NCBI GenBank assembly: GCA_958402495.1
Contig: CATXTS010000044.1
Coordinates: 1-13,661 of the forward strand
DNA: 13,661 nt
Origin: an uncultured Clostridiaceae bacterium
GTDB lineage: Bacteria; Bacillota; Clostridia; TANB77; CAG-508
Direction of reading: 5' to 3'
The notes below the pieces were generated by a model that ran no database searches, was not told the DNA's origin, and saw only the letters and a program-made list of their open reading frames with translations. Made by a program: the position numbers and the translations under genes. Below are positions 7,411 to 13,661 of the stretch, piece after piece. Position 1 is the first letter of the stretch. The number at the start of each line of letters is the position of its first letter.

Positions 7411-8067
7411 TTATAAAAACCATTTGCCAATTCCTATAAAAATGAGTAAAACGCCAGCGACAATACTCCAAATATTTTCAGGAATATTAGAGACTTCTTT
7501 TATTTTTTTACCAATGGTACTACCAAAAGAAAGGAAGAAAAATTGGAAAGTAGCAACTAATAGAGGAAATAGGAAAGAACTAAGTCCTATCACACTGCTA
7601 CCAATACCAACGCCAATGGAATCTAACGATAAAGCAATACCTAGATAGATAGCTTCTTTCCCATCAATTCTATTAGAATGGTCCATATCCGAAGAATTAG
7701 GATTACGTATAATTTGTATAGTAATGCCTAAAAAACGAATAAAGAATTGATACATTTTAGGGGATTGGTTAAATACTAAATCATTAGAAGTATGTTCTTC
7801 TTTTTTCTTTTTAAATGCTTGTATCATCATCCAAGAACCCATAAGACATAATAAGAAAGAACCAATAAAATTAGTTATATAATTTGGAAGAAAACGAGAA
7901 ATCGTGTCTCCAATAAAAACAGCTATACTAGTTATAAAAGTAGAAATAAAAAATAGAATGCATTTTGCCTGTATAGAAATTTTTGTATTTTTAAGGCCAT
8001 ATGTAATACCGATGCCAAGAGAGTCGATACTAACACATAGGGCTAATAGTAAATAGCTAAAAATCAT
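7411..8067 (-). CDS. ytaF: Sporulation membrane protein YtaF (MntP-related)
   Basis: This is a 218-aa integral membrane protein with about six hydrophobic helices in two homologous halves. Each half opens with the same motif: VSIDSLGIGI around Asp15 and LSLDSIGVGIG around Asp149, the paired acidic residues typical of the YtaF/MntP cation-exporter fold. The central loop has IRNPNSSDMDHSNRIDGKEA, whose NP..(A/S)D.D.S....EA pattern I associate with YtaF rather than MntP. Within it D-x-D-x-S-x-R-I-D-x-x-E (127-138) fits an EF-hand-like calcium loop. YtaF is linked to sporulation in Bacillus; transport by it is inferred from the fold. I chose ATG 8067, not ATG 8088, because AGAGGTGAT sits a few bases before it and the family start is MIFSYLLLALCVSIDS. 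It is divergent from the coiled-coil gene and has its own terminator. Confidence 0.85.
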   Translation of the reverse strand: MIFSYLLLALCVSIDSLGIGITYGLKNTKISIQAKCILFFISTFITSIAVFIGDTISRFLPNYITNFIGSFLLCLMGSWMMIQAFKKKKEEHTSNDLVFNQSPKMYQFFIRFLGITIQIIRNPNSSDMDHSNRIDGKEAIYLGIALSLDSIGVGIGSSVIGLSSFLFPLLVATFQFFFLSFGSTIGKKIKEVSNIPENIWSIVAGVLLIFIGIGKWFL

Positions 8068-8188
8068 ATAATCACCTCTTTCTATCATATGCCTGTTATA
8101 CAGTTTTGCTACTTTATGGAAAGCAATAGAAGCAAAAGCAAGAAAAATAATAACTTTTGTAGAATAATGGTAAGTTTTAGCATAGATA

Positions 8189-8216
8189 TTGAAAAGCGCT
8201 TAGACTATGTTATAAT
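8189..8216 (+). promoter_or_regulatory. Sigma-A promoter of the coiled-coil gene
   Basis: TTGAAA (8189-8194) and a perfect TATAAT (8211-8216) are separated by 16 nt. The start near 8223 leaves a leader of about 45 nt ending in the strong site AAAGGGAGGTGAG. Confidence 0.7.
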
Positions 8217-8267
8217 GGAAGTACACAAAAGAGAATAATAGAAAATGTAAGAAAGGGAGGTGAGAAA

Positions 8268-8786
8268 ATGGAACAAAATGTAGCTAATAAAATTTTAGAT
8301 ATTGTAACGAATATGCAGCAGAATTTAGAGCAAGTAAATGAAAAAATAGGTGGAATAGAAGAGAGATTAAACGCAAGAATAGATGAAATAGAAGAAAGAT
8401 TAAACGCAAGAATAGATGAAATAGAAGAAAGATTAAATGCAAGAATAGATGGAATAGAACAAAGATTGAATGAGAGAATAGATGAAATAGAACAAAGATT
8501 GAATAAAAGAATAGATGAAATAGAAGAAAAATTAAATGCAAAAATAAATGAAATGCAGCAAGAAATAAATGCTAGAATCGATGATTTAACAATTGGTATG
8601 ATGAGTTTAAAAACACAAATAAAACTACTAAACCAAAGAGTTCAAAAATTAGAGATACAAACAGAAGAAAGATTCAACAATATGGACAAACAAATAGAAG
8701 AAATACATATGAATATTCGATATTTGTGGGAAGATATAAAAATATTAAATGACAAACTAGAGGAAAGAAAAATTTACAACAATTAG
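8268..8786 (+). CDS. Coiled-coil protein with hendecad repeats, function unknown
   Basis: This 172-aa protein is almost entirely alpha-helical and highly charged. Residues 30-106 are seven tandem 11-residue units of the form I-E-E-R-L-N-A-R-I-D-E, with hydrophobic residues at unit positions 1, 5 and 9. This hendecad pattern gives a nearly straight or slightly right-handed coiled coil. The flanks (residues 1-29 and 107-172) continue as heptad-like helix (IKLLNQRVQKLEIQTEERF, IRYLWEDIKILNDKLEER). There is no signal peptide, membrane helix or known enzymatic motif, so it is probably a cytoplasmic oligomerising rod. ATG 8268 follows an excellent AAAGGGAGGTGAG site. It has its own promoter. No clear terminator lies before the calcium pump gene, so some read-through is possible. 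Phage tail fibres and S-layer or chemoreceptor stalks use similar repeats, but nothing here points to one of these. Confidence 0.75.
   Translation: MEQNVANKILDIVTNMQQNLEQVNEKIGGIEERLNARIDEIEERLNARIDEIEERLNARIDGIEQRLNERIDEIEQRLNKRIDEIEEKLNAKINEMQQEINARIDDLTIGMMSLKTQIKLLNQRVQKLEIQTEERFNNMDKQIEEIHMNIRYLWEDIKILNDKLEERKIYNN
8355..8585 (+). repeat. Seven in-frame 33-nt tandem repeats
   Basis: The units start at 8355, 8388, 8421, 8454, 8487, 8520 and 8553. Units 1 and 2 differ by one base and unit 3 by two or three, while units 6 and 7 are more diverged. This points to recent duplication at the 5' end of the array. Copy-number changes would lengthen or shorten the rod by 11 residues without shifting the frame. 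Confidence 0.85.
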
Positions 8787-8866
8787 TTCTAAACACTTAT
8801 ATCAAAGATTCGTTATCTGAAAAAATCAAAAGCGAAAAACACTTTTCTAAGAATTAATAAGAAAGA

Positions 8867-8895
8867 TTCATAAAAGTAGGACGAGCGCATATAAT
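8867..8895 (+). promoter_or_regulatory. Probable promoter of the calcium pump gene
   Basis: TTCATA (8867-8872, four of six consensus bases) and TATAAT (8890-8895) are separated by 17 nt. The start near 8902 gives a leader of under 40 nt containing AAAGGAGAG. There is no room for a long riboswitch. Confidence 0.55.
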
Positions 8896-8938
8896 GCATT
8901 AAGAATCTAAATTATTAAAACAAAGGAGAGTGTTTTTT

Positions 8939-11605
8939 ATGTGGCACACGAAAAGTATTGGCGAAATTGAAGAGAAGCTTAGGACAAACCAAAAAGAAGG
9001 AATCACACAAGAAGAAGCTAGAAAGAGGCTAGAAGAATATGGGGAAAATAAATTAGCGGATAAAAAGAAGGAAAGTTTATGGATTCGTTTTATTAAGCAA
9101 TTTAATGATTTTATGATTATCATTTTAATGATTGCTTCTGTTATTTCAGCAGTAGTAGCAAAAATAGATGGTAGCGGGGATTACATAGATTCTATCATTA
9201 TTATTGTAATTGTAGTCTTTAATGCAATTATGGGACTAGTACAAGAGGCAAAAGCAGAAAAATCTTTAGAAGCATTAAAAAATATGACGGCACCTACTGC
9301 TAAAGTAAGAAGAGATGGAAAAATCATCACCATCAAAGGAACACAAGTAGTACCAGGAGATGTGATTATATTAGAAGCAGGCAACTATGTACCAGCAGAT
9401 GCTAGATTAATACAAACGTCGAATTTGAAGGTAGAAGAATCTAGTTTAACTGGAGAGACGATGGCTGTGTCTAAAGATGAAAAAGCAGTATTAAAGGAAA
9501 ATATAGCCATAGGGGATACGATTAATATGGTATTTTCTTCAACCATTGTTGTAAATGGACATGGAGAAGCCATTGTGACACAAACCGGTATGCAGACAAA
9601 AGTAGGGAAGATAGCCAATATGATTTTAACAGATGAAGCACCGGAAACACCAATTCAAAAAAAATTAGGCGAAGTTGGAAAAACTTTAGGGATAGGATGT
9701 TTAATCATCTGTGCAGCTATTTTTGTGATTGGACTATTAAAGAAAATACCTCCTATTGAAATGTTTATGACATCTGTAGGACTAGCTGTAGCAGCTATAC
9801 CAGAGGGGCTTCCTGCTATTGTTACCATTATGTTATCCATAGGGGTTACCAAAATGGCTAAGAAAAATAGTATTATACGTAAATTACCAGCAGTTGAAAC
9901 ATTAGGTAGTAGTCGTGTCATCTGTTCTGATAAGACAGGAACATTAACACAAAATAAAATGCAGGTGGTGCAAATACGCACAATAAGTGAACAAGAAAAG
10001 CAAGAAAATCTAAGTTTAGAATTAGCTTGTATGTGTACCGATGCACAAATAGAATATCAAGAAGGTAAATATGTGGCAGTAGGAGAACCTACAGAAGTGG
10101 CTATTGTCAATAGTGCTATAGAGCATCATATTAGTAAAACTCAACTATATGAAGTAAAAAAACGTGTTAAAGATATTCCTTTTGATTCGACCAGAAAAAT
10201 GATGAGTACTATTCATAAATGGCAAAATCAATATCAAGTCATAACAAAAGGAGCGCCAGATGTACTTTTGAAGAAATGTAATTATTATTTAGATGGCACA
10301 AAAGTCTTACCATTAGAACAAAGACAAAGAGTAATGATTGAAACACAAAATAATGAAATGGCAGATAAGGCATTACGTGTAATAGCGGTTGCTTATAAAA
10401 TGATAAATACTTTACCTAGTACGATAGATAGTAAGAATATAGAAGAGGAATTGGTATTTGTTGGGCTAATTGGTATGATAGACCCTCCAAGAGAAGGCGT
10501 CAAAGAAGCAGTATCTACTTGTAGACGCGCAGGTATTAAAACAGTAATGATTACAGGAGACCATATTGCAACTGCAAAAGCGATAGCAAAAGATTTGGGA
10601 ATTTTAAGAGGAAGAGATTTAGCCATTACTGGAAATGAATTAGATAAAATACCACAAAATGTTTTAGAGAAAAATATTATGCAATATGCCGTGTTTGCTA
10701 GAGTATCACCAGAACATAAAGTAAGAATTGTAAAAGCTTTTCGTAGTACCGGAGCGGTTGTGGCTATGACAGGTGATGGAGTAAATGATGCACCAGCTTT
10801 GAAAAATGCAGATATAGGAATTGCTATGGGACAAAATGGAACAGATGTGGCAAAAAATGCAGCAGATATGGTGCTTGCAGATGATAATTTTATCACTATT
10901 GTAGAAGCGGTAAAACAAGGTAGAAATATTTTTGAGAATATCAAAAAAGCAATTCACTTTTTAATCTCTACAAATATAGGGGAGATAGTAACCATTTTTA
11001 TAGGATTGTTATTAGGATTAAAATCACCTTTACTGGCTATTCAATTATTATGGATTAATTTAGTAACCGATTCTTTACCAGCTATTGCTTTAGGGTTAGA
11101 ACCTGCTGATAAAGATATTATGTGTAAAAAGCCAAGAGACCCTAAGAAAAGTCTTTTTGCAGATGGATTATGGAGTAAAATCTTTGTAGAAGGTACGATG
11201 TTAGGAATGCTTACTTTATTTGCTTTTAGTATAGGGAATAGCCGTTATGGTTTAGAAATAGGAAGAACGATGGCATTTGTTTGTTTAGGTATGTTAGAAC
11301 TTGTCCACAGCTTTAATATAAAAAGTGAAGAATCGATATTCAAAGTAGGATTATTAGAAAATAAATATCTAGTAGGAGCGTTTATATTAGGAACCATTTT
11401 ACAGGTAGGTGTTGTATTAATACCACCAGTTGCAAAAATCTTTGATTTAATCCCATTAAATCAAGAACAGTGGCTGATAACGGCTGGTATTTCTCTAATG
11501 CCAATTGTGATAATGGAAATCCAAAAGAAAATTAATGAAATAAAATTTGGAAAAGTGGTGTATGAAGAAGAGAAACCATATAAAGCAGAACAAAAAGGTT
11601 TTTAA
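8939..11605 (+). CDS. Calcium-transporting P-type ATPase, SERCA-like (type IIA)
   Basis: This 888-aa integral membrane pump would expel Ca2+ from the cytoplasm at the cost of ATP. Domains in order: cation-ATPase N-terminal domain (1-70), M1-M2, actuator domain with TGE at 171-173, M3-M4 with PEGLP (Pro288, Glu289), phosphorylation site DKTGT with Asp331, nucleotide-binding KGAP at 437-440, hinge GDGVND at 612-617, and M5-M10. The calcium ligands known from SERCA all have counterparts: Glu289 (M4), Asn679 and Glu682 (M5, NIGE), Asn707 and Asp711 (M6, NLVTD), and Glu787 (M8). Both calcium sites may therefore be present, whereas some bacterial pumps keep only one. Length matches bacterial YloB-type pumps. 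I chose ATG 8939, about 10 nt after AAAGGAG; GTG 8930 overlaps that site. It is monocistronic and convergent with the pilin-like gene. Function is confident; exact ion and stoichiometry are inferred. Confidence 0.95.
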   Translation: MWHTKSIGEIEEKLRTNQKEGITQEEARKRLEEYGENKLADKKKESLWIRFIKQFNDFMIIILMIASVISAVVAKIDGSGDYIDSIIIIVIVVFNAIMGLVQEAKAEKSLEALKNMTAPTAKVRRDGKIITIKGTQVVPGDVIILEAGNYVPADARLIQTSNLKVEESSLTGETMAVSKDEKAVLKENIAIGDTINMVFSSTIVVNGHGEAIVTQTGMQTKVGKIANMILTDEAPETPIQKKLGEVGKTLGIGCLIICAAIFVIGLLKKIPPIEMFMTSVGLAVAAIPEGLPAIVTIMLSIGVTKMAKKNSIIRKLPAVETLGSSRVICSDKTGTLTQNKMQVVQIRTISEQEKQENLSLELACMCTDAQIEYQEGKYVAVGEPTEVAIVNSAIEHHISKTQLYEVKKRVKDIPFDSTRKMMSTIHKWQNQYQVITKGAPDVLLKKCNYYLDGTKVLPLEQRQRVMIETQNNEMADKALRVIAVAYKMINTLPSTIDSKNIEEELVFVGLIGMIDPPREGVKEAVSTCRRAGIKTVMITGDHIATAKAIAKDLGILRGRDLAITGNELDKIPQNVLEKNIMQYAVFARVSPEHKVRIVKAFRSTGAVVAMTGDGVNDAPALKNADIGIAMGQNGTDVAKNAADMVLADDNFITIVEAVKQGRNIFENIKKAIHFLISTNIGEIVTIFIGLLLGLKSPLLAIQLLWINLVTDSLPAIALGLEPADKDIMCKKPRDPKKSLFADGLWSKIFVEGTMLGMLTLFAFSIGNSRYGLEIGRTMAFVCLGMLELVHSFNIKSEESIFKVGLLENKYLVGAFILGTILQVGVVLIPPVAKIFDLIPLNQEQWLITAGISLMPIVIMEIQKKINEIKFGKVVYEEEKPYKAEQKGF

Positions 11606-11699
11606 GAAAATATGGATAATCTTAGAGAAACACAAAAAAATAAATGATTACTATTTTCTTTTTAGCTATTAAGAAATATATAAAAGAAAGAAGTAGGTC

Positions 11700-11753
11700 A
11701 AAAATAATGTACTGAACTAAAAATATTACTTTTAAGTTCAGTACATTATTTTT
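11700..11753. terminator. Strong bidirectional terminator between convergent genes
   Basis: A 19-bp perfect inverted repeat (11700-11718 and 11735-11753) with a 16-nt loop is built around ATAATGTACTGAACT. The A run on the left and T run on the right make it work in both directions, serving the calcium pump gene and the minus-strand surface-protein gene. The sequence between the pump stop (11605) and the hairpin holds no gene. Confidence 0.85.
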
Positions 11754-11772
11754 ATATCAAATTTTTAAAGTG

Positions 11773-13506
11773 CTAGGACACAGTAAGCACCGCACGGAAG
11801 CCGCGATAGTAATTGCTAACGCCATGATCACACTTGAAAGAGAAGAGACCGGCATTTGAACTACCCAATAAATTACCGCCACGAAGAGAGAACGGATAGT
11901 CCAAGCCTGGGTAATACGAGGAGCCATCATACCATGAACTACTTCCGGTTCCAGCTGTAGATGTCTCTCGGATACCATCACCATAGATTAGGGTATTCTT
12001 TTTGTAGTTATTTGTACTTGCGGTATTTAAGTTTGTATCGTTATTCGTTATACCTGTATTGTCTGTACTGCTATCAAATGGATAAGCAGTTGTATATTTG
12101 GTACTGGCTGTTTTTAAAGTGTTTCCATCATAGGTTATACTTGCTCCATATGCTTTCAACTCCCCATGGCTATTTGCTACATAAGCGGCTGTTCTTTCCC
12201 ATGTTCCTCCACTTAAGTCATAGATTCCATAAATGGTTCCGGTAGAACTAGCTTTACATCCATTTACTTGGTCCCATGTATACACTCCATTATTGGCTGT
12301 ATTTCCTGTGGTTCCATTGATATTTGCCATTGTTTTTACGGATTCTCCTGCACTAGTAGATGCTGTTGTACATCCTGTTACTGCATATACACTATCGACT
12401 CCTGACTTTCCAGAAGTATTGGTTCTTTTGGCTCCGCCACTATTTAAGTTTACATTGTTAATACATACTTCTTGTTTATCTAAACCATATTGACTTTGGC
12501 TTAAGTAAGCTACAGATCCCCATTCGCTATTTTTCATTAAGTGAGAATCACTTGCTTCTGTTAATCCATAAATATTTCCTTCTTCGGTTAGAGCCTTGGC
12601 TATATTAAAAGCATCGTTATGATTAATATAATTCATACTATAAGTAACTGGCTGAAATGTTGGATATTTAATAGTTGTTTTGGTAGAATCATAAATACCA
12701 TCTAACCAGTTACGCGCTGTTTGACTAGAATCACTATCTGTTCCTGCTTCTACTGCTCTTACCCAGACGGTAGTTTGACTATAATTTACACTACTTGCTT
12801 TGACTGGTGCAGTATTATTTCCGCTAGCATAGCCTGCTTCAAATTTTGCTACCCATATTCCAGTTAGTTCTTTATCCCAGCCACCATTTCTGTAACCAAT
12901 AGCTGTTTCATCTGTAAAAGCAGGGTGTACAGTATATCCTGTTTTTGTATCCACTAATTCGTCTACATTTGTACAACGTTTCGCTATTTGAATATTTCCA
13001 CTTTCATCATAATAATTATCTGTCGTTCCTATTAAGAACTTTATATCAAATTTTTTATCTGTTTCATTTACTCTATAAGCATATCTTGGTATCCATACCC
13101 ACATACTACCATCTTCTGTTTGGGCATTTGCCCACTTTTTACTGTTGTAGTCATACCAACTAGCATCTGTACTTTCTGTTTTTTCTACTTTTCCTTTTTC
13201 AGTACTACTTGGTTCTGTAAATTTAATAGGGGACATTCCTGTTACTAATTCTGGTCTATTGACACCTTCTTGTATATTAAAACTTTCTCCAAGTGCTTGG
13301 TTAATTTGTTTTTCTAAACTGAGTAAGCCACCTTCTTCATTTTTCTTTCCTTCTTCTGTGTCATTCTTTGCTCTTTGAGCCTGTGTAATGATACCATTTT
13401 CACCAACTAATGCATTAATGGCTACACCAGCCAAGATAATTAGCACAATAATTGTAATAACTAAAGCAATTAAAGTAACACCTTGTTCTTTCCATTTTTT
13501 CTTCAT
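11773..13506 (-). CDS. Surface protein with type IV pilin-like N-terminus and C-lectin/FGE-like domain; candidate DGR target
   Basis: This 577-aa protein starts with a short basic leader and a prepilin-type cleavage site, KEQG|VTLIALVITIIVLIIL: Gly9, then a ~20-residue hydrophobic helix. The Glu usual at +5 is replaced by Ala. Residues ~50-90 are a charged helix. From ~110 on it resembles the formylglycine-generating-enzyme/C-type-lectin fold: MWVWIPRYAYRV, TGIWVAKFEAGYA, NSEWGSVAYLSQS, IYGIYDLSGGTWE, and a terminal FSLRGG...SNAGLFSF....GFRAVL. The wall-facing part is rich in Ser, Thr, Asn, Gly and Tyr, as in surface ligand-binding domains; enzymatic activity is unlikely. I chose ATG 13506 because AAAGGGA lies about 10 nt upstream and the likely promoter at 13574-13601 would leave no proper leader for ATG 13557. 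ATG 13515 is also possible. Gene body GC is about 38%, but the last ~170 bp reach about 50%. Its role is probably ligand binding at the surface. Confidence 0.82.
   Translation of the reverse strand: MKKKWKEQGVTLIALVITIIVLIILAGVAINALVGENGIITQAQRAKNDTEEGKKNEEGGLLSLEKQINQALGESFNIQEGVNRPELVTGMSPIKFTEPSSTEKGKVEKTESTDASWYDYNSKKWANAQTEDGSMWVWIPRYAYRVNETDKKFDIKFLIGTTDNYYDESGNIQIAKRCTNVDELVDTKTGYTVHPAFTDETAIGYRNGGWDKELTGIWVAKFEAGYASGNNTAPVKASSVNYSQTTVWVRAVEAGTDSDSSQTARNWLDGIYDSTKTTIKYPTFQPVTYSMNYINHNDAFNIAKALTEEGNIYGLTEASDSHLMKNSEWGSVAYLSQSQYGLDKQEVCINNVNLNSGGAKRTNTSGKSGVDSVYAVTGCTTASTSAGESVKTMANINGTTGNTANNGVYTWDQVNGCKASSTGTIYGIYDLSGGTWERTAAYVANSHGELKAYGASITYDGNTLKTASTKYTTAYPFDSSTDNTGITNNDTNLNTASTNNYKKNTLIYGDGIRETSTAGTGSSSWYDGSSYYPGLDYPFSLRGGNLLGSSNAGLFSFKCDHGVSNYYRGFRAVLTVS
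11776..11943 (-). other. Candidate variable region (VR) of a diversity-generating retroelement
   Basis: This is the 3' end of the surface-protein gene, residues 522-577. GC is about 50% against about 38% upstream. It encodes the C-lectin ending RGG (542-544), SNAG.F and GFRAVL (569-574). Between conserved residues the codons are TGT, GAT, CAC, GTT, AGC, AAT, TAC and TAT, all NNY, as expected if AAY codons of a template were mutated at A. The 3' end (11787-11805) is 15 of 19 G/C, like the initiation site of mutagenic homology in known DGRs. A small inverted repeat (GTGCT 11770-11774, AGCAC 11786-11790) lies at the boundary. TTA and TTG codons at 546-547 do not fit AAY. No template repeat or reverse transcriptase is seen in the window, so this stays a hypothesis. 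Confidence 0.5.
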
Positions 13507-13573
13507 ATTCTTCATTCCCTTTCTTTTTCTTATGTTTTCCATTTTTCTTGTTTTCATATTTTTCTTTTGTAAT

Positions 13574-13601
13574 TTTATATTACCCTTTTGATTAAAGTTA
13601 A
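13574..13601 (-). promoter_or_regulatory. Probable promoter of the pilin-like surface-protein gene
   Basis: On the minus strand TTAACT (13601-13596) and TATAAA (13579-13574) are separated by 16 nt. Initiation near 13567 gives a leader of about 60 nt to ATG 13506. The surrounding DNA is extremely AT-rich, so other -10-like strings (a TATAAT near 13620) cannot be excluded. Confidence 0.4.
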
Positions 13602-13661
13602 TATTTTTATTTTATTAATTATAATATTTCTCTTTTATACTTTTTAATTTTATAATCAAGT

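Noticed and set aside
7411..8067. Manganese exporter MntP
   Set aside because: Same superfamily, but the 218-aa length, the start motif LALCVSIDSLGIGITYGL and the NP..D.D.S loop fit YtaF better.
8284..8541. Antisense ORF of Leu/Phe/His repeats under the coiled-coil gene
   Set aside because: It is a mirror image of the hendecad repeats, not an independent gene.
8355..8585. CRISPR-like repeats
   Set aside because: The 33-nt units are contiguous without spacers and lie in frame within a coiled-coil coding sequence.
8787..8938. yybP-ykoY manganese riboswitch before the cation pump
   Set aside because: Such riboswitches do occur before MntP and calcium-pump genes, but the conserved elements are not present and the promoter leaves a leader of under 40 nt.
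11700..11753. MITE or other mobile repeat
   Set aside because: The 19-bp perfect hairpin with A/T runs between two convergent genes is fully explained as a bidirectional terminator, and no target-site duplication is evident.
11773..13506. Formylglycine-generating (sulfatase-modifying) enzyme activity for the surface protein
   Set aside because: The fold-type motifs are there, but the protein is pilin-anchored and outside the cell, has no sulfatase nearby, and I cannot place the catalytic cysteine pair. A binding role fits better.
1..13661. Template repeat and reverse transcriptase of a DGR inside this window
   Set aside because: No second copy of the 11776-11943 segment and no reverse-transcriptase-like ORF (YxDD motif) was found by eye on either strand.

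Overview
The window looks like chromosomal DNA of a low-GC, Gram-positive, probably endospore-forming Firmicute of the Clostridia type. The grounds are very AT-rich genes with A/T-ending codons, strong AGGAGG/AAAGGGG-type ribosome binding sites, sigma-A-like promoters, a YtaF-family sporulation membrane protein, a bacterial SMC and a clostridial-style pilin-anchored surface protein. A gut commensal origin is my inference from the style of that last protein. Genus and species cannot be read from the sequence.

Layout. (1) 1-890: the decayed remnant of an ISLre2/UPF0236-type transposase (an N-terminal piece and a C-terminal piece with the middle deleted), then AT-rich non-coding DNA with two inverted repeats. 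(2) 889-1690: an orphan gene of 212 codons with its own promoter, a palindrome near the expected transcription start and a terminator; it is clearly richer in GC than its neighbours and I do not recognise its family. (3) 1727-5420: a stand-alone smc gene with its own promoter and a bidirectional terminator. (4) 7139-5443, minus strand: a two-gene operon of a membrane-bound XRE-type regulator and a DUF4097 beta-repeat protein. (5) 8067-7340, minus strand: ytaF with its terminator. (6) 8189-8786: a small coiled-coil protein built from 11-residue repeats. (7) 8867-11605: a SERCA-like P-type calcium pump. (8) 13601-11773, minus strand: a large surface protein with a type IV pilin-like N-terminus and a C-type-lectin/FGE-like C-terminus. 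It converges on the calcium pump gene across a 19-bp perfect hairpin terminator.

How they fit. Most units are monocistronic and bounded by hairpin terminators, so this is a string of independent transcription units rather than one pathway. SMC serves chromosome compaction and segregation. YtaF and the calcium pump are membrane proteins that could both relate to metal handling; YtaF here carries an EF-hand-like loop. The XRE/DUF4097 pair looks like an envelope-sensing or envelope-modulating module.

The most interesting item is the pilin-like protein. Its last ~170 bp differ sharply in base composition from the rest of the gene (about 50% GC). They end in a very GC-rich stretch and encode a C-terminus of the form RGG...SNAG.F.F......GFRAVL, in which probable variable positions are NNY codons (TGT, GAT, CAC, GTT, AGC, AAT, TAC, TAT) that adenine mutagenesis of AAY codons could generate. 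This is what a variable region of a diversity-generating retroelement (DGR) looks like. No reverse transcriptase or template repeat is visible in the window, so they would have to lie elsewhere. The orphan gene at 974-1612 also changes codon style towards its C-terminus and may be a second, weaker case.
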